Source: Oscillospiraceae bacterium
Lineage (GTDB): Bacteria; Bacillota; Clostridia; Oscillospirales; Acutalibacteraceae
DNA: 64,000 bases
Assembly: GCA_015065765.1 (NCBI GenBank)
Contig: SVPP01000007.1
Location: forward strand, 47,301-111,300
Direction: 5' to 3'
Shown piece by piece: positions 33,715 to 42,922 of the stretch (its first letter is position 1; every line of letters starts with the position of its first letter). The notes under the pieces are model-generated. The model saw only the letters and a program-made list of their open reading frames with translations, ran no database searches and was not told the origin of the DNA. A program made the position numbers and the translations under genes.

Positions 33715-34935
33715 ATGAAGACTATTCTTGAATCTCCGCTTAAAATACATAACAAAACTATACAAAACCGTATTGTCTTTCATCCCATGGAAGGCTGTGA
33801 CGGAACATATAAAGGGGCAGTAGATGAGCTTACCCGCAGAAGATATCTCCGTTTTGCAAAGAGCGGAGCAGGAATAATCTGGTTTGAAGCAACTGCCGTT
33901 TGTAATGAAGGCAGAGCAAATCCGAGACAACTGTTTCTGAACGAAGAAACAAAAGATTCTTTTATGACACTTGTTAAAGAGGTTAAAGAAATTTCATTGA
34001 AAGAAAACGGCTTTGAACCTGTTATTATTGTTCAGCTCACACACAGCGGAAGATTCAGCAAACCAAATGGTACACCTGAGCCTATTGTCGCTTATCGAAA
34101 TTATCTTTGGGAAAAGGGAAAAGAAAGTCAGCCATATGTTATTGCTACAGATGACTACTGCAAAACAATTCCCGAAAAATATTATAAAGCGGCAAAACTT
34201 GCAGAAGAAGTTGGCTTTGACGGAATAGATGTTAAATGCTGTCACGGCTACCTGTTTAACGAATTTCTCAGTGCAAAAGAGCGTGACGGTATTTACGGCG
34301 GAAGTCTTGAAAACAGAACGAGACTTTATTTCGAATGCATTGATTCTGTAAGACGAGCAGTCAGTGACAATGTCTTTGTAACAACAAGACTTAATGCCTG
34401 TGACTGTTTTCCGTACCCTTACGGATATGGTGTTGATGAAAACAATAATATTGATCTGACGGAAACAAAAATTATTATAGAAAACCTTTATCAAAAGGGA
34501 ATAAGACTTATAAATCTCACATTAGGTAATCCTTATCTCATTCCTCACATCAACCGTCCTTGCATAAATGCACCTGAAGACGGAGACGTAGGTGTCAGGA
34601 GAATTTACGATGTGACAAAAGAGTTGAACGAATCTTTTTCCGATATGCACTTTATTGCGTCAGGTCTGACGTATCCCGGCGAGAATGCTATGACATATGC
34701 GGAAAAAATAATCAACGATAATGTTTCATCCTTTGCAGGCTTCGGAAGACTTACATTTGCATATCCTGAGTTTTATAAAGATTATCTCCAGAAGGGTGAG
34801 CTTGATAAAAACAGACTTTGTCTTAAATGCAGCAAATGTTCTGAGCTTATGAGAGCCGGAACTGTTGCAGGATGTCCTATAAGAGATAAGGATGTTTATA
34901 TGGATTATTATCAGAAATTTGTTCTGAACAGATAA
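33715..34935 (+). CDS. Old Yellow Enzyme-like NADH:flavin oxidoreductase
   Basis: A 406-residue FMN-dependent TIM-barrel reductase. LKIHNKTIQNRIVFHPMEGC opens the barrel; VQLTHSGRFSK, GFDGIDVKCCHGYLFNEFLS and RLYFECIDSVRRAV are classic blocks. The C-terminus has CLKCSKCSELMRAGTVAGC, a Cys pattern that fits a [4Fe-4S] site as in the dienoyl-CoA reductase subfamily, but the FAD/NADH domains of the long form (about 640 residues) are missing, so electrons must come from elsewhere. Such enzymes reduce activated C=C bonds. The start follows AGGTG by eight bases. First gene of the operon. Confidence 0.85.
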   Translation: MKTILESPLKIHNKTIQNRIVFHPMEGCDGTYKGAVDELTRRRYLRFAKSGAGIIWFEATAVCNEGRANPRQLFLNEETKDSFMTLVKEVKEISLKENGFEPVIIVQLTHSGRFSKPNGTPEPIVAYRNYLWEKGKESQPYVIATDDYCKTIPEKYYKAAKLAEEVGFDGIDVKCCHGYLFNEFLSAKERDGIYGGSLENRTRLYFECIDSVRRAVSDNVFVTTRLNACDCFPYPYGYGVDENNNIDLTETKIIIENLYQKGIRLINLTLGNPYLIPHINRPCINAPEDGDVGVRRIYDVTKELNESFSDMHFIASGLTYPGENAMTYAEKIINDNVSSFAGFGRLTFAYPEFYKDYLQKGELDKNRLCLKCSKCSELMRAGTVAGCPIRDKDVYMDYYQKFVLNR

Positions 34936-34947
34936 GGAGCGGGAAAT

Positions 34948-35685
34948 ATGGTAGCAGTTGTAACAGGTGGCAGCAGAGGTATAGGACTTGGTATTGCGAA
35001 AGAACTTCTGAAAGAAGATTTTTTCGTTGTGCTTTCTGCGAGAAATAAAAGTGATGAGCTTGAAAAATTGCAAAAAGAATTTCAGAATAAAATTCATTTT
35101 GTTCCCTGCGATATTTCAAAATTTGATGAAGTGGAAAATCTCGTATCGGAAGTAAAAGAAAAATTCGGTAAAATTGATTTGCTTGTAAACAATGCAGGTG
35201 TAGCACCGAGAGAAAGAAAAGATATTCTTGAAATCACACCAGATGATTTTGATTTTGTAAATGACATAAATCTGAAAGGCACATTTTTCGTTACGCAGAA
35301 ATTTGTTCCTCTGCTCAGAGAAAACGGAGTAGGAAGAATCGTGAACATTTCCTCAATGTCTGCTTATACGGCATCAGTCAATCGTGGCGAGTATTGTATT
35401 TCAAAAGCGGGAATTTCCATGATTACAAAGCTTTTTGCATCACGTCTTGCAGAATTCGGTATAAGCGTACTTGAAATCAGACCGGGAATCATTGAAACAG
35501 ATATGACGGCAAAGGTAAAAGAAAAATATGAAAAACTGATTGACAAAGGCATTACTCCAATTAAAAGAATGGGCAAGCCTGAGGATATCGGAAAATGTGT
35601 TGCAGCTGTCGCAAAAGGAAATTTTGATTTCTGTACAGGTACTGTTATAGACTGCGACGGCGGATTTAATGTGAGATGCTTATGA
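34948..35685 (+). CDS. SDR family oxidoreductase
   Basis: A 245-residue short-chain dehydrogenase/reductase. The cofactor motif is TGGSRGIGLG (residues 6-15), NNAG follows at about 86-89, and the catalytic Ser-Tyr-Lys lie in NISSMSAY and GEYCISKAG. The C-terminus CDGGFNVR is typical of the 3-oxoacyl-ACP-reductase-like group (FabG type). In this operon it likely interconverts a ketone and an alcohol on the same substrate handled by the flavoproteins on either side. GGAGCGGG precedes the ATG. Confidence 0.9.
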   Translation: MVAVVTGGSRGIGLGIAKELLKEDFFVVLSARNKSDELEKLQKEFQNKIHFVPCDISKFDEVENLVSEVKEKFGKIDLLVNNAGVAPRERKDILEITPDDFDFVNDINLKGTFFVTQKFVPLLRENGVGRIVNISSMSAYTASVNRGEYCISKAGISMITKLFASRLAEFGISVLEIRPGIIETDMTAKVKEKYEKLIDKGITPIKRMGKPEDIGKCVAAVAKGNFDFCTGTVIDCDGGFNVRCL

Positions 35686-37454
35686 GTAAAATTTATGATG
35701 CGATAATAATCGGAAGCGGTGCAGCGGCATTCAGTGCAGCTGATTGGCTCTGTAAAGAAAACGTAAAAAATATTGCAATCTTAGCAGAGAACAGAATGAG
35801 TGGTACTTCGCGAAATACAGGCAGTGACAAACAGACCTACTATAAGCTTTCCATGGACGGATATTCACAGGACAGTCCTTATAAAATGGCAAGTGATATT
35901 TATTCTGCAGGCTGTTGTGATGGTGAAAAAATGTATCTTCAGGCACTTCACAGTACACGTTGTTTTCTCAGACTTTGCGACTATGGTGTAGGCTTTCCTA
36001 CTGATGAATACGGTGGCTTTCCCGGCTATAAAACAGACCATGATGATACTGTGAGAGCAACATCAATCGGTCCTCTTACTTCAAAGGTGATGACGGAAAA
36101 GCTTGAAAATGTTGTTCTTGAAAAAAACGGAACACCTCTTTTTGACAACAGACAAGTGGTGGAAATCATAAAACAGGACGGCAGAGCAACGGGTGTTCTT
36201 GCTCTTAATACAGAAACAAATGAATTTGAAAGCTTTTACGCTCACAACATTATCGCCGCCACGGGTGCTCCTGCATGTATCTATGAAAATTCGGTTTATC
36301 CTGAGTCTCAGCACGGAATGACAGGAGTTCTCCTTGAAGCGGGAGTGAGACTCTGCAATTTTTCGCAGTGGCAATACGGAATGGCATCCGTTGATTTCCG
36401 TTGGAATGTTTCGGGCAGCTTTATGCAGGTCCTTCCACGCTTTGTGAGTGTTGATGAATATGGAAAGAAGCATGAATTTTTAAGAGAGTGTTTTTCTTCA
36501 GATGAAGAAATGTGCGATAATATTTTCCTTAAAGGTTATCAGTGGCCTTTCAGTTACTCACGTGCAGAAAAGTCTTCGAGGGTTGACGTTGCAGTACACG
36601 AAGAAATTAAAAAAGGCAGAAAAGTTTATCTTGATTATACAAAAAATCCTGATGGATTTTCTTTTGAAAACCTGAGTGAAGAAGCGAAAGATTATCTTTT
36701 GAAAAATGGAGTTTCTGCCAAAACTCCTATTGAACGTCTTGAAAAGCTTAATCCTAAAGCAATTCAGGTTTATGCAAGGCAGAATATTGACCTTTATAAA
36801 GAAAAACTTCGTATTGCAGTATGTGCTCAGCATAATAACGGTGGTGTTTTTACCGATAACAATTACGAAACCGATATCAAAGGACTTTATGTTATCGGTG
36901 AGGCGGCAGGTACTTTCGGTCTTGCACGACCGGGCGGAACAGCGCTCAATGACACCCAGGTGGGAGGACTTCTGTGTGCAAAGCACATAGGAGGGAAGAA
37001 ACGCTCTGAAATTTTTGAAAAATCAGTTACAGAACTTACTGAAAAATACAAGGATTTTAAAATTGATAAAACAATTGATTATTCACACATAAAAACAAAA
37101 ATGAGTGGCTCAGCAGCATTTATCAGAAACAAAGAAGAGTGTATTTCTTTGCTTGGTGAAATAAAAGAATTGTTATCAGATTATCCGTTAAGACATAAAA
37201 GCTTAAGCGACTATTTTTATGATAAGGATATGCTTATCAGTGCAAAAGCTCTGCTTGAAACAATAATAGGGGAAATGTCCCTGACAGGTAGCAGAGGCGG
37301 TGCGGTCTTTGTTGAAAATGGGAAAAAGACAGAAGAAAATATTTTTTACAGGAAGCATCTTACCTTAACGGATAAAGGCGGAATATCATTCGCGGAAACA
37401 AAACCTGTTCCCCGAATTGAAGAGGCGTTTGAAAAATATTTGAGAGAAGAGTAA
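35682..37454 (+). CDS. FAD-dependent oxidoreductase, fumarate-reductase/succinate-dehydrogenase flavoprotein-like
   Basis: A 590-residue flavoprotein. The dinucleotide-binding motif is DAIIIGSGAAAFSAADWL near the N-terminus; HNIIAATGAPACIYENSVYP and GLYVIGEAAGTFGLARPGG (about 405-423) complete the FAD site, and GTALNDTQVGG resembles the C-terminal FAD-binding block of fumarate-reductase-like enzymes. No heme or FMN attachment domain is present. It could reduce a C=C bond of an unsaturated ketone or dehydrogenate the reverse. The start overlaps the SDR stop (ATGA), indicating coupling. Confidence 0.8.
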   Translation: MSKIYDAIIIGSGAAAFSAADWLCKENVKNIAILAENRMSGTSRNTGSDKQTYYKLSMDGYSQDSPYKMASDIYSAGCCDGEKMYLQALHSTRCFLRLCDYGVGFPTDEYGGFPGYKTDHDDTVRATSIGPLTSKVMTEKLENVVLEKNGTPLFDNRQVVEIIKQDGRATGVLALNTETNEFESFYAHNIIAATGAPACIYENSVYPESQHGMTGVLLEAGVRLCNFSQWQYGMASVDFRWNVSGSFMQVLPRFVSVDEYGKKHEFLRECFSSDEEMCDNIFLKGYQWPFSYSRAEKSSRVDVAVHEEIKKGRKVYLDYTKNPDGFSFENLSEEAKDYLLKNGVSAKTPIERLEKLNPKAIQVYARQNIDLYKEKLRIAVCAQHNNGGVFTDNNYETDIKGLYVIGEAAGTFGLARPGGTALNDTQVGGLLCAKHIGGKKRSEIFEKSVTELTEKYKDFKIDKTIDYSHIKTKMSGSAAFIRNKEECISLLGEIKELLSDYPLRHKSLSDYFYDKDMLISAKALLETIIGEMSLTGSRGGAVFVENGKKTEENIFYRKHLTLTDKGGISFAETKPVPRIEEAFEKYLREE

Positions 37455-37472
37455 TTTGTGACGGAGGATAAT

Positions 37473-39074
37473 ATGGGAAAGAGATTTGATTTGAAAAGTG
37501 CATCATCAAAAGAGATTCTTGCTTTTTCAATTTTGCCCTTGGGAATTTTCTTTATTGATTGCACGGTTTATACAGTTATAAACTTCTATATGACAGATGT
37601 TCTTAAACTGAGCATGGGCCTTGTTTCAATTGTACTTTTGGGAACAAAAGCGTGGGATGCAATAAACGATCCGATGATGGGGCAGATAGTCGAAAGAACA
37701 AGAACAAAATGGGGTAAGTGCAGACCTTATCTTCTCTGGGTTCCTATTCCTCTTGCAGTGACTACGGCACTTCTTTTTCTGCCTGTCAATTTTCCTGAAA
37801 GCTGGGACATTATCACTTCTGACGGAACAAATTTAGGCAATGCAGGTAACTTTATTTATATGCTTGTTATGTATATGGTTTACATAACGGCATTTACTGC
37901 TATCGACATTCCGCGAAATAGTCTCAATCCCCTTGTTTTTCCGCAAAAAGACAGTCGCGTAAAAGCGGTTTCAATCTCCAATACAATCGGTTCTTTAGGC
38001 ACTGTTCTGCCGTCTGTGCTTATCTGGACAATGGCGGGACTTCTCGGTAACGGAATGAAAGATAAAACCGACATGGGATATTTCTGGTCTGCTCTGATCT
38101 TTTCAATTTTCGGTGCAGTTCTGATGATTGTCTCATTCTTCGGCGTGAAAGAGAAGGTTTATATTCCGCCTAAAAAAGAAAAGTCATCCGCTAATATAAA
38201 AATAATTCTCAAGGACAAGAGAATTATTATGCTTTTACTTGCTGCTTTTTTTAACGGTATTATAAATATCGGTTCAATATTCCTTTCTTATTTTGCAAGA
38301 TGGAATTGTATCGGTATTCTCCCTATGGACAAAATAAATAATTTTATTTTCCAGCTTGTAGGCAAAAATCCCAACATTGATGCGGTGGCAATTCTGCCTA
38401 CAATTCTTTCCGTAATGAGTGGTATTTCCTACATGGTTTCAATGATGATTGTTCTCAAATGTCTTAAGAAAATGTCAAAGAAAACATTATGGATATGGAT
38501 GTCATTTATCGGTGCGGCGGCAAACATTATAATCTACGTTATTGGTGTTTATGTTGTGCCATACAATACAATTCCAGGATTCATTTTATATGCAATTCTC
38601 CGCTTTTTTACAAACTTCCCCGTAGGTATGAGCCTTGTGCTTCTCGTTTCCATCATAGCTGATGTTACTGACAGCATTGAAATGGAAAAAGGCGAGCGTC
38701 TTGAGGCAACAGTTTATTCTTTCAAGGGCTTGCTTTATAAATTCTCTGTTGCACTTTTCAATGTTGTTGTGCTGGGAATAATCGATGCTCTCGGCTACAA
38801 TGCAGAGAGAATGGAAGCCATAACAGAAAATGTCACAAAGCCTCTTATTGTTTCTACGATGCAGGCAAGCATTATTGACGGAGTGGATTATACGGTACTC
38901 CTTAACGGTATTTTCTTTATGCTGACGGCTTTCGGTGCAATAGGACTTATTCTTCAGGCTCTTCCGATGATGTTCTTTAAATTTGACGAGAATGCATTTG
39001 AAGAAAAACTGACTGCATACAGAAAGCAGAAGGAGCTTCAGCAGGAACAGGAATTGCTGAATAATGAGGTGTGA
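37473..39074 (+). CDS. GPH-family sugar/glycoside cation symporter
   Basis: A 533-residue, 12-helix transporter of the glycoside-pentoside-hexuronide family (MelB, XynP type). The loop motif KAWDAINDPMMGQIVERTRT followed by KWGKCRPYLLW (about residues 63-95) is the family's hallmark. It probably imports the operon's substrate with sodium or protons. GACGGAGG lies before the chosen ATG; a GTG five codons upstream lies before that site and is rejected. The C-terminus is charged (KQKELQQEQELLNNEV). Confidence 0.9.
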   Translation: MGKRFDLKSASSKEILAFSILPLGIFFIDCTVYTVINFYMTDVLKLSMGLVSIVLLGTKAWDAINDPMMGQIVERTRTKWGKCRPYLLWVPIPLAVTTALLFLPVNFPESWDIITSDGTNLGNAGNFIYMLVMYMVYITAFTAIDIPRNSLNPLVFPQKDSRVKAVSISNTIGSLGTVLPSVLIWTMAGLLGNGMKDKTDMGYFWSALIFSIFGAVLMIVSFFGVKEKVYIPPKKEKSSANIKIILKDKRIIMLLLAAFFNGIINIGSIFLSYFARWNCIGILPMDKINNFIFQLVGKNPNIDAVAILPTILSVMSGISYMVSMMIVLKCLKKMSKKTLWIWMSFIGAAANIIIYVIGVYVVPYNTIPGFILYAILRFFTNFPVGMSLVLLVSIIADVTDSIEMEKGERLEATVYSFKGLLYKFSVALFNVVVLGIIDALGYNAERMEAITENVTKPLIVSTMQASIIDGVDYTVLLNGIFFMLTAFGAIGLILQALPMMFFKFDENAFEEKLTAYRKQKELQQEQELLNNEV

Positions 39075-39075
39075 A

Positions 39076-39819
39076 ATGAACAATCTGAAAATCGGAGTTG
39101 CAAGTGTAACGTTCAGAAATAAAACCATATCTGAGGTTGTGGAAATTGCAAAAAATGCAGAGGCTTCTTACATAGAATGGGGAGCTGACGTTCACGTTAA
39201 AACCGCCGAAGATGCAAAAGCGGCAAAAGAACTTTGTAACAAAAACGGTATAAAAATAAGCTCATACGGCAGTTACTACAGAGTAGGCTCCCGTGACAAA
39301 GAAAACTGGGAACAAATCTGTAAAAATGCAGAAATTATGGGTGCATCTTCTGTGAGAGTATGGCTTGGAAACAAAGACAGCGAAGAAACGAGCGAAGATG
39401 AATACAGAAATCTTCTTGAAGATTTAACACACATTTGCGAAGTGGCAGAAAAATATAATCTTCTTGTCTGTCCCGAATGTCACGATAATACCTTTAATAA
39501 CAACACCGAAGCGATTCTCAGACTGAAAAAGGATTTAAACAAAGAGAATTTCAGGACTTATTTTCAATCAAGGTATTTCAGATTTGATTATGACATGGAC
39601 CGGATTGAAAAGACCTTTGACTTTATTGAAAATGTTCATGTAAGCTACCGCGACTTATATCGTGAACAAAGATTCAGAAAAAAAGACAAAAAATATCTTG
39701 ATAAAATTCTGAAAAAACTTTTGCAGATGAAATTTAACGGTATCGTAATTGTTGAATTTGTAAAAGGTTCTAAAGAGAAAAACTTCAGAAAAGATGTTGA
39801 AAAGCTGAGAAAATATTGA
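39076..39819 (+). CDS. Xylose-isomerase-like TIM-barrel protein (sugar phosphate isomerase/epimerase family)
   Basis: A 247-residue AP-endonuclease-2/xylose-isomerase-like barrel. IGVASVTFRNKTISEVVEIA opens it; VCPECHDNT (about residues 134-142) holds candidate metal ligands (Glu, His), and VIVEFVKGS near the C-terminus supplies a further acidic residue. Family members isomerise or epimerise sugars, dehydrate inosose, or cleave C-glycosides. The start sits six bases after GAGGTG. Position between transporter and dehydrogenase suggests action on the imported sugar or its oxidised form. Confidence 0.75.
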   Translation: MNNLKIGVASVTFRNKTISEVVEIAKNAEASYIEWGADVHVKTAEDAKAAKELCNKNGIKISSYGSYYRVGSRDKENWEQICKNAEIMGASSVRVWLGNKDSEETSEDEYRNLLEDLTHICEVAEKYNLLVCPECHDNTFNNNTEAILRLKKDLNKENFRTYFQSRYFRFDYDMDRIEKTFDFIENVHVSYRDLYREQRFRKKDKKYLDKILKKLLQMKFNGIVIVEFVKGSKEKNFRKDVEKLRKY

Positions 39820-40826
39820 GGGTGGTTAAAATTAAAATCGCATTATTAGGCTCAGATGAGCATAAATTTTCAAAGGTTTACACAGAATCAGTTCTTGAAA
39901 AACTAAGTCAGTACGGCGAAGTTTCAGAACGTATCGACAGAAGCAACATAGAAAAATATTCAGATTTTTTAAATGATTGTGAAGTGGCTTTTTCCACATG
40001 GGGAATGATTAAATTCACCGAAGAAGAGATCAGAAAATATATGCCGAAACTTAAATTTCTGTTTTACAGTGCAGGCACAGTGCAATATTTTGCCGAACCT
40101 TTTCTTGCTTGCGGTGTCCGCGTTTTCAGTGCTTTTGCCGCAAACGCAGTGCCCGTGGCTGAATATACTGTTTCACAAATTACACTTGCTTTGAAAGGCT
40201 ATTTTCAGAGTGCGAAAAGATATAAGTCTTGTCTTCCGTATTCTTTTATTCACAGTCAGAAATGCACAGGTGCTTTCCGTGCAAAGGTGGGACTTGTGGG
40301 TCTTGGAACTATCGGTTCTCTTGTGGCAGAAAGGCTTAAGAATTCTGATCTTTGCGTTATGGCGTATGATCCTTTTGTCAGTGAGGAAAAGGCAGAAAAA
40401 CTTGGTGTCACATTAACTGATCTTGAAACCATATTCAGAGAATGTGATGTTATCAGCAATCACCTTGCCAATAAAAAAGAACTTAAAAATATTTTTGACG
40501 GAAAATATTTTAAGCTGATGAAAAAGCACAGCACATTTATCAACACAGGCAGGGGAAATCAGGTGGATGAATTCGCCCTCGCATCAAGTCTCATTCTTCA
40601 TCCGTCAAGAACCGCAGTTGTTGATGTTCTTAAGAACGAAGTTTTTCCGTATATCAGTCCTCTCTTCTGGTGTCCCAATGCGATAATCACTCCCCACATT
40701 GCAGGGAGCCTGGGTAACGAAACAGAGAGAATGGCATTTTACATGATTGAACAGTTTGAAAATTGGCTGAGTGGCAAGGAAACACAATACGAAGTTACTG
40801 AAGATATGCTTAAAACAATGGCTTAG
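39816..40826 (+). CDS. D-isomer-specific 2-hydroxyacid dehydrogenase family protein
   Basis: A 336-residue NAD-dependent dehydrogenase. The cofactor motif is VGLVGLGTIGSLVAERL (about residues 151-167); the blocks FINTGRGNQVDEFAL and ITPHIAGSLGNE follow, the latter with the catalytic His. Substrates in this family are 2-keto/2-hydroxy acids, but many members reduce other carbonyls. A TTG overlapping the previous TGA is the probable start; the ribosome binding site GAGGGTGG lies just after it and has better spacing to an in-frame ATT at 39831, so the start codon is uncertain. Confidence 0.8.
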   Translation: MRVVKIKIALLGSDEHKFSKVYTESVLEKLSQYGEVSERIDRSNIEKYSDFLNDCEVAFSTWGMIKFTEEEIRKYMPKLKFLFYSAGTVQYFAEPFLACGVRVFSAFAANAVPVAEYTVSQITLALKGYFQSAKRYKSCLPYSFIHSQKCTGAFRAKVGLVGLGTIGSLVAERLKNSDLCVMAYDPFVSEEKAEKLGVTLTDLETIFRECDVISNHLANKKELKNIFDGKYFKLMKKHSTFINTGRGNQVDEFALASSLILHPSRTAVVDVLKNEVFPYISPLFWCPNAIITPHIAGSLGNETERMAFYMIEQFENWLSGKETQYEVTEDMLKTMA

Positions 40827-40837
40827 GAGGAAAAAAT

Positions 40838-42907
40838 ATGAATTTCAATCAGGCAATTGAACTTTACAAAAAGAATCCTACAAGCGAGGTTTTGAACGAA
40901 GTTGCAGAAAAACTTCTGGCAGAAATGACGCTTAAAGAAAAACTCCGTACCATGCAGGGCCACGCAATGGGAGTTACAATTAAAAACACTCTCACAAAAG
41001 GCAGATATTATAACGGTGAAGCATATCCTGCAGGTGGTTGCAAAAGGCTGGGCATTCCTCCTGTGCTTTTCACCGATGGTCCAAGAGGAATTGTTATGGG
41101 CAAATGCACATGCTTTCCTGTTTCAATGCTCAGAGGCGCTGCATTTGATGATGAGCTTGAATATGAAATAGGTAAAGTTATGGCAAAAGAAGCCGCTGCA
41201 CATGGTGCGAATCTTTTTGCAGGCGTGTGCATAAATCTTCTTCGCAATCCCATGTGGGGAAGAGCTCAGGAAACTTACGGCGAAGACCCATATCTTTTAG
41301 GAAGAATGGGTGCGGCACTGACGAAAGCAATGCAGGAAAACGGTATTATTGCCTGCCCGAAACACTATGCTCTTAACAGTATTGAAGACCTGCGTTTCAG
41401 CGTTGATGCAAAGGCAGATGAGAGAACACTTCACGAAGTTTATCTGCCTCATTTCAAAAAGTGCATTGATGCAGGTGCAATGTCAATAATGGGTGCATAT
41501 AACAAAGTCAATGGTACATACTGTTGTGAAAACAAAGAACTTCTTACAGATATTCTCAGGGACAAATGGGGATTTGAGGGATTTACTCTTTCGGATTTCT
41601 TTTACGGAATTTATGATGCTGCAAGAAGTGTCAAAGCGGGTATGGATATGGAAATGCCATACTATTTCCGTTACGCATTCCTGAATAATAAACTTAAAAA
41701 AGGTGAACTCACAGAAAAAGATATCGACATGAGTGTGATGAGAATTCTCAAAGCGCTTATCAAGACCTTGCCTGAATATAAAACATATCCGAAAACTGTT
41801 ATTCTTTCTGACGAACACACAAGCCTTGCACGGAAAGTTGCGGGAAAAGGAACAGTTCTCCTTAAAAATGAGAATAAAACATTACCCATTCAGAACGGTA
41901 AAAAAATTGCTGTTGTGGGCAGATATGCAAATAAAGTGAACGTAGGTGACCACGGAAGCAGTAATGTTTATAGTCCATATACTGTAACAGCTTATGAAGG
42001 ACTTAAAAACCGCTTCGGCGAAAACAACGTAACCGTCTATAACGGATGCGATATTGTCAAGGCAAAAGAAACAGTCAGAGACTGCGATTACATAGTTGTA
42101 TGCGTGGGTAGTGACTGGCTTCAGGAGGGTGAGTTTCTTGTCAATCTCGGTAAAGTCAAAAAGAAACCTAAAGGTTCAGGCGGTGACAGAGCTGATTTGA
42201 GAATCCCTGAAGAAGATGTTGCTCTGATAAAAGCTTTGTCTGAAACAGGCAAAAAACTTATTGTCAATATCATGGGCGGTAGTGCCTATGTAATAAAAGA
42301 CTGGTCTGATTTGGCTGACTCAATTCTCTTCTCTTTTTACAGTGGTCTTGAGGGCGGTAATGCCCTGGCAGATGTTCTCAGCGGTGATGTAAACCCGGGC
42401 GGAAAACTTCCGTTTACAATTGCGTTTAATGAATTGGATTATCCCTCTTTCCTTCACATCGGAGACGAGGAGAGAGAAATTGATTACAGCTATTACCATG
42501 GCTATACTTTGTTTGATAAAAAAGGAATCGAACCGCAATATCCTTTCGGATTCGGTCTTTCTTATACTGAATTTGAAATCGGTGATTGTTCGGTTTCTGA
42601 AAAAGAAAACGAACTGGAAATTACTGCATCTGTTAAAAATATCGGTGTTGTTGATGGTGACGAGGTTGTACAGGTTTATGTAGGAAGCGAAAATACTGAA
42701 GAAGACAGACCGGTAAAACTTCTTAAAGGTTTTAAGCGAGTTAGCGTAAAAACAGGCGAAACTGCAGAAGTTAAAGTTTCTGTTGGTTATGATGACATTA
42801 AGTTCTATGATGTTCAGAGTGGTAATTGGAAGCTTGATAAAAACTATACTCTTTACATCGGAACAAGCAGCAGAAATATTATGTTCAAAGAAAGTGTAGA
42901 CCTTTAA
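40838..42907 (+). CDS. GH3 family glycoside hydrolase (beta-glucosidase type), cytosolic
   Basis: A 689-residue retaining glycosidase without signal peptide. The N-terminal barrel has PVLFTDGPRG, the KHY motif (K175-H176) and the nucleophile D253 in GFTLSDFFYG. The alpha/beta sandwich starts near residue 340 (GTVLLKNENKTLPIQNGKKI) and the C-terminal FN3-like domain runs from about 580 (VKNIGVVDGDEVVQVYVGSE). It probably removes a beta-linked sugar from an imported glycoside. AGGAGG precedes the ATG by eight bases. Its intracellular location fits the GPH transporter. Confidence 0.9.
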   Translation: MNFNQAIELYKKNPTSEVLNEVAEKLLAEMTLKEKLRTMQGHAMGVTIKNTLTKGRYYNGEAYPAGGCKRLGIPPVLFTDGPRGIVMGKCTCFPVSMLRGAAFDDELEYEIGKVMAKEAAAHGANLFAGVCINLLRNPMWGRAQETYGEDPYLLGRMGAALTKAMQENGIIACPKHYALNSIEDLRFSVDAKADERTLHEVYLPHFKKCIDAGAMSIMGAYNKVNGTYCCENKELLTDILRDKWGFEGFTLSDFFYGIYDAARSVKAGMDMEMPYYFRYAFLNNKLKKGELTEKDIDMSVMRILKALIKTLPEYKTYPKTVILSDEHTSLARKVAGKGTVLLKNENKTLPIQNGKKIAVVGRYANKVNVGDHGSSNVYSPYTVTAYEGLKNRFGENNVTVYNGCDIVKAKETVRDCDYIVVCVGSDWLQEGEFLVNLGKVKKKPKGSGGDRADLRIPEEDVALIKALSETGKKLIVNIMGGSAYVIKDWSDLADSILFSFYSGLEGGNALADVLSGDVNPGGKLPFTIAFNELDYPSFLHIGDEEREIDYSYYHGYTLFDKKGIEPQYPFGFGLSYTEFEIGDCSVSEKENELEITASVKNIGVVDGDEVVQVYVGSENTEEDRPVKLLKGFKRVSVKTGETAEVKVSVGYDDIKFYDVQSGNWKLDKNYTLYIGTSSRNIMFKESVDL

Positions 42908-42922
42908 AACCGAGGTGAATTT

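Noticed and set aside
33715..37454. Equol or bile-acid (bai) pathway genes by name
   Set aside because: Only enzyme classes match. The OYE protein is far shorter than daidzein reductase, and no CoA ligase, BaiE-like dehydratase or isoflavone-specific gene is present, so no such name is given.
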